Assembly (NCBI GenBank): GCA_033763695.1
Contig: JANRKB010000043.1
Span: forward strand, 507,229 to 571,228
DNA: 64,000 nucleotides
Source of the DNA: JANRKB01 sp033763695
Lineage (GTDB): Bacteria > Planctomycetota > Phycisphaerae > Phycisphaerales > UBA1924
Reading direction: 5' to 3'
The notes beneath the pieces are model-generated. The model saw nothing but the letters and a program-made list of their open reading frames with translations. It ran no database searches and was not told where the DNA came from. The translations under genes were made by a program, and so were the position numbers. Shown here piece by piece: positions 34,315 through 43,401 of this stretch (positions within the stretch are counted from its first letter, which is position 1; each line of letters starts with the position of its first letter).

Positions 34315-34920
34315 ATGCGCTGTTCGCAACTGCTTGGTTTGGCTCTGGTCGCTGGTGCGACATCGTTCTCGTCCGGGCTCGCCTCGGGCCAGATCTATCT
34401 CTCCGGCGCAGTCTGGTACGGCGCCGACGCCAACGGCTCAACCCTCACCGAGCCGGCCGAGTATGACAACATCGTCGGCACCGGCAACTTCGGCGGCCGC
34501 ATCAACGCGACAGCCCGCGGCACCACGTTCCTGCTCAACGACGGCGACAACCTCTTCACGTACGACAGCGTCGGCGGCAACTACAACGCCATCTCGATGT
34601 ACTTCTCGTCCGACGCCGGCCCGTTCAACCGCGCCTTTGGCTCGACGCCCGACCTGGTCGTCTACGGCAGCACCTCGCCGCTCACGCCGATCGTCGGTGC
34701 GCTCGTGCAGACCAACGGCCAGTTCTCTGGCACGAAGGCCTACGCCGGCAACAACTCCTTCACGATCGGTGATCGCACTGTGGTCGTGACCGCCTTCACA
34801 GCGACCGGCCAGGGCAACGGTACGTTCACGCTGACTGTGGTGCCCTCGCCCGCCGGTCTGGGCGTGCTCGCCGCGGCAGGCACGTTCGCGGGTCGCCGCC
34901 GCCGCTCGACCGGCGTGTAA
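34315..34920 (+). CDS. Secreted protein with PEP-CTERM-like tail
   Basis: A 201-residue exported protein. Signal peptide MRCSQLLGLALVAGATSFSS with cleavage near the ASGQ site; a beta-rich middle with Thr, Asn, Gly and Tyr (GSTLTEPAEYDNIVG). The C-terminus reads VVPSPAGLGVLAAAGTFAG followed by RRRR, that is a VPxP motif, hydrophobic helix and basic cluster, the layout of PEP-CTERM/exosortase sorting signals. GGGAGGA lies four bases before the ATG, one of the strongest ribosome binding sites here. Upstream in-frame ATGs were rejected for this reason. Function unknown; probably surface-anchored. Confidence 0.8.
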   Translation: MRCSQLLGLALVAGATSFSSGLASGQIYLSGAVWYGADANGSTLTEPAEYDNIVGTGNFGGRINATARGTTFLLNDGDNLFTYDSVGGNYNAISMYFSSDAGPFNRAFGSTPDLVVYGSTSPLTPIVGALVQTNGQFSGTKAYAGNNSFTIGDRTVVVTAFTATGQGNGTFTLTVVPSPAGLGVLAAAGTFAGRRRRSTGV

Positions 34921-34947
34921 GCGTCGATTCTGACATCTGGCAACAAC

Positions 34948-34978
34948 ATGACCGGGCGGCAACACGCCGCTCGGTCAT
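34948..34978 (+). terminator. Hairpin terminator after the PEP-CTERM-like gene
   Basis: Arms ATGACCGGGCGGC and GCCGCTCGGTCAT, with one internal mismatch, around AACAC, 28 bases past the stop. Only TT follows the stem, so termination may be weak or Rho-assisted. Confidence 0.55.
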
Positions 34979-35033
34979 TTCGCGCGCCCAAACTTCCGGA
35001 TCTCCGCCAGATCAACCACGCGATGATCGCAAC

Positions 35034-35069
35034 GTGCCACTGAGTTTCGAGTCTTCGAGAAACTCAGTG
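35034..35069 (+). repeat. GTGCCA hairpin, loop GAGTCTTCGA
   Basis: GTGCCA at 35034-35039 overlaps 11-base perfect arms CACTGAGTTTC and GAAACTCAGTG. The loop is identical to the copy at 29948 while the distal five stem pairs are different. Confidence 0.85.
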
Positions 35070-35157
35070 TGCTACTCCGGCACGATCGGACCGTCGAAGC
35101 GCACTGACCTCCTCGTCAAGCCTCAGCAGTCCCCGGCACGCGATCGCCGCGAAGCCC

Positions 35158-35844
35158 TCAGCACCCTTGCCCAAACTCCGCGACAAACGCGTCAAAATCC
35201 TCGAATGTGAGGAAGCCATCGCAGTTCAGATCGCTGCTCGCCGAGCCGCCCTCAAACGAGCTGACGAACGCGTCGAAGTCCTCAAACGTCAGGAAGCCGT
35301 CGCCATTGAAGTCGGCGGCACAGAATGCGGTGAGCCGGGCTTCGCCGCTCGTGAACGACATGCTGCCGACGAGGAACGCCGGCGTGAGCACGACATTGGT
35401 CAGGTCAAAGTACGCAACGCCGTCGCCGCGGATGCCGACCGTAAGCGTCAGCCCATACGTGACGCTCAGCAGGCCCAGCTGCGTCGTGCCGCTCTGCGTG
35501 TCGCTGCCCAGCACCAGCGGCAGCGTGCCCGCGGGGTTGCATGACTCGCCCGACAGCCCCGCCGACGCGCCGGGCGCAAATGCCTCCAGCACCGTCGCGA
35601 CCGGCGTGGGGTTGGGGTAGAGCGTCTTGAGCACGCCACTGTCGCCCTTCACCAAGCCCGTGACTTCGTAGCGATAGTGCCGCGCCGCGTCGATTGTCGC
35701 TGGTGCCGCGGTCGACGAATCCCGCGACTGGTTCGTCGCGTTCTTGATCTGCACGCCGGTCAGATCGATCGTGACGCTGGGGGCGGCAATCGCAGCCGTG
35801 GCAAACGCACCAACAGAACCGACGGCGAGAAACAAACGCGTCAT
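35158..35844 (-). CDS. Secreted protein with EF-hand-like C-terminal pair
   Basis: A 228-residue exported protein. Signal peptide MTRLFLAVGSVGAFATAAIA, then a beta-rich domain of about 145 residues that I cannot assign. The C-terminal 50 residues hold two tandem calcium-binding-type units, DFNGDGFLTFEDFDAFVSSF and DLNCDGFLTFEDFDAFVAEF, framed by a cysteine just before the first (CAAD) and one as the last residue (GQGC). The related tails at 36483 and 51004 share this framing. GGAG nine bases upstream supports ATG at 35844; a TTG two codons earlier is possible. It may be displayed outside the cell. Confidence 0.75.
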   Translation of the reverse strand: MTRLFLAVGSVGAFATAAIAAPSVTIDLTGVQIKNATNQSRDSSTAAPATIDAARHYRYEVTGLVKGDSGVLKTLYPNPTPVATVLEAFAPGASAGLSGESCNPAGTLPLVLGSDTQSGTTQLGLLSVTYGLTLTVGIRGDGVAYFDLTNVVLTPAFLVGSMSFTSGEARLTAFCAADFNGDGFLTFEDFDAFVSSFEGGSASSDLNCDGFLTFEDFDAFVAEFGQGC

Positions 35845-36108
35845 CGTCAAAGCTCCGTGAAAACACCGCAGAGCTCAAGCGTATTCAACATCAAGACACG
35901 CAGAAGAAGTGGCAAAGTGGCCGCGTGACGCACCGGCACGCGCCAACATGAGCCGCGCCGGTTGATCTCCGCTCTTCCTGACTTTGTGATTCTTGACTCT
36001 TGACTCCGTGACTTGCCTTCTCCGCCCTTGGCACTCCGCGTTGCGTGTTTGGCTTCGTGCCTTCGGTCCGCTCGCTCCATCGTCCTTTGCTGTCCTCTTG
36101 CGTCTCTT

Positions 36109-36165
36109 CAACCGCGACGCGGTTGTGGTTCATAGCCGTGGGTCGCGGCGCAGCCGCACCCACGG
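36109..36165 (+). repeat. Double-hairpin repeat, copy B1
   Basis: Hairpin 1 at 36109-36125 (CAACCGC-GAC-GCGGTTG) and hairpin 2 at 36136-36165 (outer arms CCGTGGGT and ACCCACGG). Relative to copy A the outer arms of hairpin 2 change on both sides (GTCGGGT to CGTGGGT), keeping pairing. Confidence 0.8.
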
Positions 36166-36254
36166 AGAGCGCAGCCCAATCGTCATGCATCGTCGATGCT
36201 GGATCGTGAGAGCCACGATTCAACGTTGTCAAACCCGCGAAGGGGGATCCTTTT

Positions 36255-36311
36255 CGTCGGGTGCGGCTGCGCCGCGACCCGACGCTATTCACCTTCACGG
36301 CTTCGCCGTGC
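36255..36311 (-). repeat. Double-hairpin repeat, copy B2
   Basis: Reverse-oriented copy: hairpin 2 at 36255-36284 (CGTCGGGT...ACCCGACG) and hairpin 1 at 36296-36310 (CACGG-CTTCG-CCGTG). Hairpin 1 has a different stem from copies A, B1 and C but the same GAAG-type loop. Confidence 0.8.
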
Positions 36312-36442
36312 AACGCAGGTTGCACGCATGCGCCATCCAGCGATCATGCTGCAACTCAACGCTCCCTGTCTCTCTGCCTCCCTGTCTCCTTGTCTCCTTG
36401 CCTCGTGTGTCCTGTCTCGTGACTCATGTCCTTGATTTCTGC

Positions 36443-36486
36443 CTTCCGCACTCCGTCTCTTCGTCTCTCCGTCTCTTCCCGCTCAC
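36443..36486 (-). repeat. Purine-rich repeat abutting a stop codon (copy 1)
   Basis: Read on the minus strand, the TGA stop runs straight into GCGGGAAGAGACGG and more AGAGACG(A/G) units, then AGTGCGGAAG. A near-identical arrangement abuts the stop at 53822. Confidence 0.65.
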
Positions 36487-39400
36487 GGACACCCATCGAG
36501 GAACGTCGCGACGAACTGGTCGAAGTCCTCAAAGTCGATGAAGCCGTCGCGGTTCTGGTCCGCCGTCAGCAGTCCCTGCTCAAACGCATCGACGAACGCC
36601 TCGATATCCGCGAAATCCACCGACGCATCACGATTGAAGTCCGGCGGGCACGACGGCGTCAGTCCGATGATGTGAACCTTGCCGTCGGTCATCACGGCCA
36701 CCAGTTCGCGTCGGCCGTCGCCATCGACATCGGCCGCGGTCATGTCCACGAGCGTTGTGCCGTTGGGCAGCGTGAGCGCGGAATCAAATCGGTCAGGGAA
36801 CGCGCCACCGACGCGATTAAAGAACGAAATACTGTTCCCGTCGCCCTGTGGCGTCCAGCGCAGAATGAATCCGTCGGTCAGCCCGACGCTGTTGACGCCT
36901 TCGCCAACGATGTAGTCCCCGTGGAGCGAGATGCCGATGGCGTTGGTGAGCGTCCAGCCGGTGAGGTCGACGCCGCGGCTCGGCAGGAATGTATTGAGAT
37001 CTTGAAAACCGATCGGGGCGGCCCAGATGAACGCCCGCCAGCCGCTGGGCGTGAGGCCTTGGCCGACGATGATGTCGCCGCCGGGCGAGATCGCGAAGGG
37101 CGTGGTGTTCATCGCGTCGCTGCCGTTGGGCAGGCCGCCGATGTCGACCATTCCCGTGGCGCTGGTCCAGCGGAAGGCGACGTTGTCGCCGTTGGCGCGG
37201 GTGCTGTCGCCGGCGATCACGCTGCCATCGGGCGTGACCGCGATCGCTTCGGAGAAGTTGTGCGTGGCGTCGAGCACGCCCAGCGACTCCATCGGATTGT
37301 CGCCAACTTTGCGAAACGCGTGGCGATGGGCCGTGTTGGTGGTCGGGCGGCTGGCACCGATGATGGTCGAGCCGTCGGAACTCACGCCCCAGGCAGTGCT
37401 GTAGGGCGAGAGGCCGTTGAGATAGCCCAAACCCACCATGCCTTTGGCGCTGGTCCACTTGAAGGCCTCGATGCCGCGCTTCGCGCCCGAGTAACCGACG
37501 ACCGTGCCTCCGTCCAGACTGACGGCGTTGGCGAACGAGAAGAACGAGCCGCCGGACAGAGCACCAAGGCCGACCATGCCCTTCTCGGGCGTCCAGCGGA
37601 AGGCTTCGCTGCCGCGCCACGAACTGCTCTGGCCCACGACGACATCGCCCAGCGCGTTGGTCGCGCGGGCAATGGCGTAGTTGTTGCCGCCCGCCAGATC
37701 GCCGAGCGTGTTGACAACTCCATTGAGCGACTTGCGGATGGCGACGGTGCCCGCGGACGTCGTGGTGAGGCCGACGGCGTAGACGCCGTTCTGCGAGATG
37801 CCATTGACCGTGGCGGAGTTGTTGGTGATGTTCAGCGGCACGATCGCGCTGTTGATCTGGCGCACCGGCCATGTGCCGCTCACGCCGCCGACCACGCCGG
37901 TCACCGTGCCGGCGAGAATCGCACCGTCATTGCTGATCGCGGCCCAGTTGCTGAGCGCAAACGACGACGCGACCGGCGTCGGGTAGGGCTTGGTGGTATC
38001 GCCGAAGTACTCGGGGCCATAGAAGCCGCACCAGACCTCGGGCGTCGACCCGACATCGATCAATCGCGCGCCGGTGTAATAGCGGTCGCCGAAGCCGCCG
38101 TCACGAAAGATGCCCTGCGAGACGATGATCGGGTCAATCGGATTCGCGGCGGAGGCCGAGGAGACAATCTCCCACCTGCGACGCAGTTGCGGCGGCTGCG
38201 TCAGCACATCGGCATAGAACGAGCCGAGCACCTTCAGACCATCGCCGCTGATGCGGCGCACGCCATACGGCGTCACCGTGCCGCCGAATCCGATGTTGAG
38301 CGACGGCGCCGCAATCGCGACCACGCTCGGTCCGCCCGCGCTCCCCGGCAGCCGCACCACGCGATTGTCGCCAAATGTGGCGTCTCCGCCGGCCGAATCC
38401 GTGCACACGACGATTGTCCCGTCGGGCGAGACATCGCGCACCACCGACGGATAGACCGTGTCCGCAACGCCCGCCGCGGCCATGATGTCCGGCAGGCGAC
38501 GGCTGCCATCCGCGCTCGTCCAGATGAACCCCGAGCGCGGATCTTGCTCCAGCGATCCGCCGACGACGCTGCCGTTGTTCGAGACGCCGCTCGCAGACAT
38601 CGCGACGCCCTCATAGCCAGCAACCTCGGGCAGCACAACCATGCCGCCGCTGAGCGTCCAGCGGAAGGCCCGCTTCGCGCCCGCGGCGGTCTGCACTTCG
38701 CCGACCACCACGTTGCCGTCGCCGCTGACGCGAGTCGCGATGGTCTTGGTGTAGCCCGACGGAACTGGCAACGTGGTGCGTGTGTACGGTGCGCGCCAAT
38801 GCCACGACGTCGTGCCAGCCGTGCCGACCACGACATTGCCGTCGTTCGACATGTCGACGGCTGTGCCCTGGAACGACTCCGCCGCACCCAGTGTGCCCAG
38901 CGAACGGATGTATCGCGCGTTGATCGCGCTGGTGGCGATCGCCAGTACATCCGGCGCGCCGCTGGACGTGGTGCTGGAGTTGAACGCGACTATCTTTGCG
39001 ACATCTTCGGTGGAAGTGGAGCGGAAGGGCGTAAACCCGCGCGTGGGAAAAGGCTCACCCGAGCCATACACGCTGACGCTTGGGCCGCCGTTCGCGCCGA
39101 CCGGAGACGGCATCGATACCAGGATCTCCGCCGCCGTCGAATCCTCAACATCCGCCACCGCCAGCACGCGAGACCAACCGGGAATCAGCGGGATCGTCGT
39201 GGGCGTGCCCCACTCCACCCCGCCCGGCGGCAGTTCCGAGCCGTTGGGATTGGGGCAGCAGAGCGTGCGCGCGAACGGATAGATCGTGATCAGGCCCGCG
39301 TCGGGGCTCAGCAGGATCATGTCGCGCTTCGCGTCGGCGTTCATGTCGGCGAACGCCATCTGTTCCGGCGTGCCGCTCGCGGCGTTCACCGTGTCGATGC

Positions 39401-39989
39401 CAGGGAAGCCGCCCGAACCGTCGCCCGTGCGCGACGTCGACGTCTTCGTACTCCTCGACGAGCCCATCAGCGATGGATTGGTCTGGCCGTCTTCAAAGTC
39501 GACGATCGCCACGGTGCTCGCCTTCTCGTTCGTCGACCACGACGAACTAGTGCCGCTCGGCGTCTGCCAGCGACTCGCGCCCGACAAGCCCGGCTGATTC
39601 AGCAGGATCGTCGCAACCGTCGACGCAGACCCGATCAGGAGGTCCGGCAATCCGCCGCTGCCCGACGCCAGCGCGTTCATGTCGCCCGCCGTGATCGACG
39701 ACGGCGTATCGCTCAGCGTCTTGCTCTCGCGCCCGAACGTCAGATCCGGATTCGCAAGCAGCGTCACAAGTTCCTTGGCTGTGGTCGCCAGCACCGGATC
39801 GGCGCGGCCATCGCCATTCACATCCACCGCCACCACGCCCACGGGCTTGCCCGTCGTCGCCGCCTGCGTCGTCGTGCGCAGCACCGGGCTCCACTGCGCG
39901 TGCGCATGCCCCGCACACACAAACGCAACGCCCGCAAGCAATGCGGCATGATGCAACGGCGAACCAAGTCGCGCGGCGGACTGTGTCAT
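36483..39989 (-). CDS. Secreted HAF-repeat protein with EF-hand-like tail
   Basis: A 1168-residue exported protein. Signal peptide with core ALLAGVAFVCAGHAHA; residues 35-300 contain FG-GAP/VCBS-like pieces (VVAVDVNGDGRADPVLA, DMNADAKRDMILLS). From about 330 to 1080 come HAF-type repeats, for example DGNVVVGTAG, GNVVVGEV, EAFRWTPEKGMVGLGAL and AFKWTSAKGMVGLGYL, each pairing a VVVG-type strand with a RWT...GM motif. The tail has DFNRDASVDFADIEAFVDAF and DQNRDGFIDFEDFDQFVATF between a preceding CPP and a terminal GCP. These are extracellular beta-propeller-type repeats of unknown function. GAGGGG upstream of the ATG is a plausible ribosome site. Confidence 0.82.
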   Translation of the reverse strand: MTQSAARLGSPLHHAALLAGVAFVCAGHAHAQWSPVLRTTTQAATTGKPVGVVAVDVNGDGRADPVLATTAKELVTLLANPDLTFGRESKTLSDTPSSITAGDMNALASGSGGLPDLLIGSASTVATILLNQPGLSGASRWQTPSGTSSSWSTNEKASTVAIVDFEDGQTNPSLMGSSRSTKTSTSRTGDGSGGFPGIDTVNAASGTPEQMAFADMNADAKRDMILLSPDAGLITIYPFARTLCCPNPNGSELPPGGVEWGTPTTIPLIPGWSRVLAVADVEDSTAAEILVSMPSPVGANGGPSVSVYGSGEPFPTRGFTPFRSTSTEDVAKIVAFNSSTTSSGAPDVLAIATSAINARYIRSLGTLGAAESFQGTAVDMSNDGNVVVGTAGTTSWHWRAPYTRTTLPVPSGYTKTIATRVSGDGNVVVGEVQTAAGAKRAFRWTLSGGMVVLPEVAGYEGVAMSASGVSNNGSVVGGSLEQDPRSGFIWTSADGSRRLPDIMAAAGVADTVYPSVVRDVSPDGTIVVCTDSAGGDATFGDNRVVRLPGSAGGPSVVAIAAPSLNIGFGGTVTPYGVRRISGDGLKVLGSFYADVLTQPPQLRRRWEIVSSASAANPIDPIIVSQGIFRDGGFGDRYYTGARLIDVGSTPEVWCGFYGPEYFGDTTKPYPTPVASSFALSNWAAISNDGAILAGTVTGVVGGVSGTWPVRQINSAIVPLNITNNSATVNGISQNGVYAVGLTTTSAGTVAIRKSLNGVVNTLGDLAGGNNYAIARATNALGDVVVGQSSSWRGSEAFRWTPEKGMVGLGALSGGSFFSFANAVSLDGGTVVGYSGAKRGIEAFKWTSAKGMVGLGYLNGLSPYSTAWGVSSDGSTIIGASRPTTNTAHRHAFRKVGDNPMESLGVLDATHNFSEAIAVTPDGSVIAGDSTRANGDNVAFRWTSATGMVDIGGLPNGSDAMNTTPFAISPGGDIIVGQGLTPSGWRAFIWAAPIGFQDLNTFLPSRGVDLTGWTLTNAIGISLHGDYIVGEGVNSVGLTDGFILRWTPQGDGNSISFFNRVGGAFPDRFDSALTLPNGTTLVDMTAADVDGDGRRELVAVMTDGKVHIIGLTPSCPPDFNRDASVDFADIEAFVDAFEQGLLTADQNRDGFIDFEDFDQFVATFLDGCP

Positions 39990-40151
39990 GGCGATACCCC
40001 TCGAGCCCCGGGCTCGGCGAGCCTACGCCCACCACTCCCAAGCCCAGAACATGAGTATCCACGAACTTCGCGCGCGATGCAATAACAATCTGTGCATCGA
40101 GCGTTCCGCCCGCGCACAGCACGCAACGCGCTGACAACCTCGTTCGCCCGC

Positions 40152-41531
40152 TTATCCCTGCTGCGTCTGGCCCACCAACGCGGCATTGGTCGGGAATCGC
40201 TTCATCGCCGCAATCAACTGCTCCACCTGCACATGCGGCGGCATCGCCAGCAGTCGCCGGCGCAGCGCGGCCATCGTCTTGAACTCCTGATCCGTCAGCA
40301 GCAGGTTCTCCTTGCGCGTCCCGCTCTCGGCCAGGTTGATCGCCGGGAACAGCCGCTTCTCGCTGATCTTGCGATCAAGGATCAGTTCCATGTTGCCCGA
40401 GCCCTTGAACTCTTCGAAGATCACCTGATCCGCCGCCGAGCCCGTGTCGACCAGGCACGTCGCAAGGATCGTCAGCGACCCGCCTTCCTCCACACAGCGC
40501 GCCGAGCCGAAGATCTGCCGCGGCACTTCCAACGCCTTGGAGTCGAGCCCGCCCGTCAGCGTGCGTCCCGAGTTCGCGTGCTTGCGGCTCTGGTTGAACG
40601 CGCGACCCAGTCGCGTCAGTGAATCAAGCAGCACAAACACGTGCTTGCCCTGACGCACCTGGCGTTTGCAATACTCCATCGTCTGTGTGCTGACCGCGAT
40701 GTGACGCTCCGTGCCGTGGTCGTTGCTGCTCGCGACGATGCGGCAACGACTGTTCGCCCACACCTGCCCCGCGCCCGCGATCGGCGGTCCCAACGGCTCC
40801 GTCGGCGCAGCGGGCGCGACGCCCGCGCGCGCAAGCATCTCCGCATCCAGCGCACTGGGCTTGAGCGCGTTCTCAAACGTGCGGCGGAAATCAGTCACTT
40901 CCTCGGGCCGCTCATCCACCAGCAGCAAAATGAGTTCGATGTCGGGGTGATTGCGCAGAACCGCGAGGCCGATGTCCTTCAGCAGCGTCGTCTTGCCCGC
41001 CTTGGGCGGCGAAACGATCATGCCGCGCTGCCCGCGACCGATCGGGCAGAAGAGATCGATGAGGCGGCACGAGTCGGGGCAGCCGCGATACTCCAGCGTC
41101 ACCCGCGGCTGAGGATCGATCGACGTGAGATCCTCAAACGCCTTCGTGCCCTCGGGCAGCGGCGGGAATGTGCTGACAAACTGCGACGACGCTCCACGCC
41201 CCGCATGGGAACCCGAAGCCGACCCGTGGCGTCCGCCCTGATGACCACCCTGATGACCGCCGCGCTGGCCGCCCTGCGGATGACCACCGTGTTGGCCGTT
41301 CGCGAGCGGCTGTCCGACGGGCTGACCGTCGCCAACGCCACCGCCCGGTCCATCGCTCGGGCCGCCACTCGGGCCACCATTCGGGCCAGCTCCCTGGCCG
41401 TTGCCTTGCCCGTTGGGCGCGAAGTTTGTCTGTCCGGGCTGGCCACCGGGTTGACCACCAACGTGGCCACCGGGGTGTCCACCGCCACCGCCTCTGCGAC
41501 GCCGCCTGCGTCTGCGCTGACCTGCATTCAC
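40152..41531 (-). CDS. rho: Transcription termination factor Rho, OB-fold missing
   Basis: Homohexameric RNA-dependent ATPase that terminates transcription. The ATPase core is complete: PPKAGKTTLL Walker A, LLVDERPEEV, SSNDHGTERH, DSLTRLGRAFN, LTGGLDSKAL (Q-loop region) and EEFKGSGNMEL. The first 130 residues are instead a poly-Arg start (eight R) and a Gly/Gln/His/Pro-rich disordered stretch. The cold-shock OB domain that forms the primary RNA site in canonical Rho is not visible; the core begins at FEDLTSIDPQPRV. The R-loop reads DTGSAAD where E. coli has DTGSKMD. Start: GTG at 41531, eight bases after GGAG; a GTG at 41567 adds 12 residues. Length 459. Confidence 0.9.
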   Translation of the reverse strand: MNAGQRRRRRRRRGGGGGHPGGHVGGQPGGQPGQTNFAPNGQGNGQGAGPNGGPSGGPSDGPGGGVGDGQPVGQPLANGQHGGHPQGGQRGGHQGGHQGGRHGSASGSHAGRGASSQFVSTFPPLPEGTKAFEDLTSIDPQPRVTLEYRGCPDSCRLIDLFCPIGRGQRGMIVSPPKAGKTTLLKDIGLAVLRNHPDIELILLLVDERPEEVTDFRRTFENALKPSALDAEMLARAGVAPAAPTEPLGPPIAGAGQVWANSRCRIVASSNDHGTERHIAVSTQTMEYCKRQVRQGKHVFVLLDSLTRLGRAFNQSRKHANSGRTLTGGLDSKALEVPRQIFGSARCVEEGGSLTILATCLVDTGSAADQVIFEEFKGSGNMELILDRKISEKRLFPAINLAESGTRKENLLLTDQEFKTMAALRRRLLAMPPHVQVEQLIAAMKRFPTNAALVGQTQQG

Positions 41532-42118
41532 AACAAAGACTCCAGAAGGGAGCGACGGCCGCGTCACAACTCAGCAAGCGCGACTGTCGGACGCCACCCA
41601 CGCCACGGATCGGGCGTGCGGAGCGTGCCGCAACAACCTGTCAGACATGAGGGCGTTGCGCGGTTGCGCCGCCGCTCCTGACCCCACACTCGGAACCAAA
41701 GGCCAAAACACAAGCCAACTTCGGTCCAAGAACGAATGTCGATCGTGCCGCCTCCGGCATGGACGACAAACCAACTCCCACGCGACCCGCAAGGCACGCG
41801 CCCGCCAAGGGCGTCACCCCCCCAAGGGCATTGCCCAAAGCCAACAACGCTCCATACGCGAGCGCGATTGCGGCATGATCACCACGCCGCACACCGTCGC
41901 GAATGATCACGACGCCCCCCCGAACCCGGCTTTCGAACTGGCTGCTGCCGTGCCCGGCAGTCATGTTCAGAGTCGCGAGCGTTGCCCACGCAACCGCCCA
42001 AGACGCCGCAGGACAGCATAGCCCGGCAGGACAACTCAAGAAGGTTTGGGCATCGTCGATCCAAGTTCCCCCTGGAACTCGCTCGACACACCCAGAGAAC
42101 CATAAATCGGCTCGATTG
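41532..42118. other. Long gap upstream of rho
   Basis: About 590 bases without a credible gene. A minus-strand frame stays open over 41641-42165, but it runs over the cvpA end and resembles no family. A 6-bp hairpin (AGTTCC/GGAACT) sits at 42064-42079, 40 bases past the cvpA stop. A long rho leader is possible, as rho is autoregulated in other bacteria. Confidence 0.4.
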
Positions 42119-43195
42119 TCAAGGCGATTCAGCCGCCGTTGGCGGGTTTTGGGCGGCCCCAACACGCTGCCGTGCCTCGCGGATCGCCTGCATCATCGCC
42201 TCCGCACGCGGCCGCAACACCTCCAGCAGTGGCGTGCGATCAATCAGGTGGGTGATCACCGGGCTGGTCGCCAGTGCCGCCAGCGTCCGCGGCGTGATCG
42301 CATCCGGGCGATCAACCAGCGTCCGCAGCTCCGGATCAGTCTTGAGTTCGTCCGCCGCACCACGCATCGTCGCGTCGTCCGCCAGTTCGCGAAAGACCGG
42401 CGTCGCCAACAGATACTCCATCGCCTTCGCGTCCTGGGCAACCACCGCAAAGTCCGCCGCCAGATTGAGCAGCGTCAGATCGCGCAGCGGATTGAGTGCG
42501 GCAAGTGTTGGCCCCATCGACGATGCGCTGATGCGCTCCGCCGCCGCCAGCACCAGCGCCACCGCCGGGTTCTCGCGCGTCCGCCGCGCCCTCTCCGATC
42601 CGCCCGCCCCGCCCTCTGATCCATTCGCACTGCTCGTCGTCGCGCCCGATCGCATCGCGCTCGCGACGGGTTGCAACGCGAGCGGCACAACCAGCAGAAA
42701 CACCGCCAGCGCGACACCATAAATGGCGCCCACCGCGCCGCCCACAAGCCTGTCCCACGCCGCCAGCGCAGGAATGTGTTCAAACAGCCGCTTGCCGATG
42801 CCGCGCCCAATCAGCGCGCACACACCAACCGACACGCCAATCACGAGTGCGTACGCGCACACCCGCCCCAGCAGCCCCGACAACCCAAGCGGAAACAGCA
42901 GTGGCTCAACGACCTTCGCCAGCGGCAGCGCGACGACCGCCGCCAGCACAAGTCCGACGAGCACACCCAGCGTCTCCGCCAAGCCGCGCGTCAGGCCTTG
43001 CCACCCCGCAACCAGCACGCACACGCCCAGCACGCGCATCGGCAGATCACCGACGACGAACGTCAGCAGACAAAACGCCATGAGCACGACCATGCCGACC
43101 GTGACAACCCGCGGCCGCGTTGGAACCCGCGAACGCACTGCGTGCGATGCAGCGTCTGGAGACTGGTCAGAGGATGGTGGTGACGACTCGGCCAT
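42119..43195 (-). CDS. CvpA family membrane protein
   Basis: A 358-residue protein whose N-terminal half (after a 35-residue polar start) is CvpA-like: four TM helices with GLTRGLAETLGVLVGLVLA, LLGRVCAYALVIGVSVG and WDRLVGGAVGAIYGVALAVF. CvpA proteins were named for colicin V export and are linked to envelope homeostasis. The C-terminal 150 residues are soluble, Ala-rich and unassigned. TACACT six bases before the ATG suggests a leaderless message. About 590 bases upstream of rho on the same strand, so co-transcription is possible but not indicated. Confidence 0.75.
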   Translation of the reverse strand: MAESSPPSSDQSPDAASHAVRSRVPTRPRVVTVGMVVLMAFCLLTFVVGDLPMRVLGVCVLVAGWQGLTRGLAETLGVLVGLVLAAVVALPLAKVVEPLLFPLGLSGLLGRVCAYALVIGVSVGVCALIGRGIGKRLFEHIPALAAWDRLVGGAVGAIYGVALAVFLLVVPLALQPVASAMRSGATTSSANGSEGGAGGSERARRTRENPAVALVLAAAERISASSMGPTLAALNPLRDLTLLNLAADFAVVAQDAKAMEYLLATPVFRELADDATMRGAADELKTDPELRTLVDRPDAITPRTLAALATSPVITHLIDRTPLLEVLRPRAEAMMQAIREARQRVGAAQNPPTAAESP

Positions 43196-43201
43196 GCGGG
43201 C

Positions 43202-43207
43202 AGTGTA
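43202..43207 (-). promoter_or_regulatory. Leaderless -10 of the cvpA-like gene
   Basis: Minus strand TACACT, spacer GCCCGC, ATG. Confidence 0.5.
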
Positions 43208-43401
43208 TTGGAAGCCTGCACCATGGGCCGAGCGAAACATCATCCTCGCGGTAGTGAGGATCGGCGCGTCATTCGCCAATGCAGACATGACGGAGCTTCA
43301 CGAAGTCGAAGAAAACCCCAGGCTCGCTGGTTGCGATTCACACGATTCTTCATCCCGCTCTCGCAAGCTCACGTCGACCACCGCATCGGTGTAGGTCGGT
43401 G

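Larger units (their letters stand above)
35845..36482. other. Repeat-rich gap between two secreted-protein genes
   Basis: No gene. It contains double-hairpin copies at 36109 and 36255 in opposite orientation, pyrimidine-rich tracts at 35975-36105 and 36360-36483 built from CTCTTGACTC, CGTCTCT and CTGTCTC words, and a degenerate segment near 36190-36225. Confidence 0.6.

Noticed and set aside
36426..40085. 1219-residue open frame antisense to the HAF-repeat gene
   Set aside because: Arg/His/Ala-rich composition and no motifs; the minus strand has signal peptide, HAF repeats and EF-hand-like tail.
41900..41960. GTTCGAAA-like string considered as a tRNA T-arm
   Set aside because: No acceptor, D or anticodon stems can be folded around it on either strand.
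41641..42165. 174-residue minus-strand frame in the rho upstream gap
   Set aside because: It overlaps the end of cvpA, has no ribosome site at its start, and its sequence matches no family. One hydrophobic stretch is not enough.
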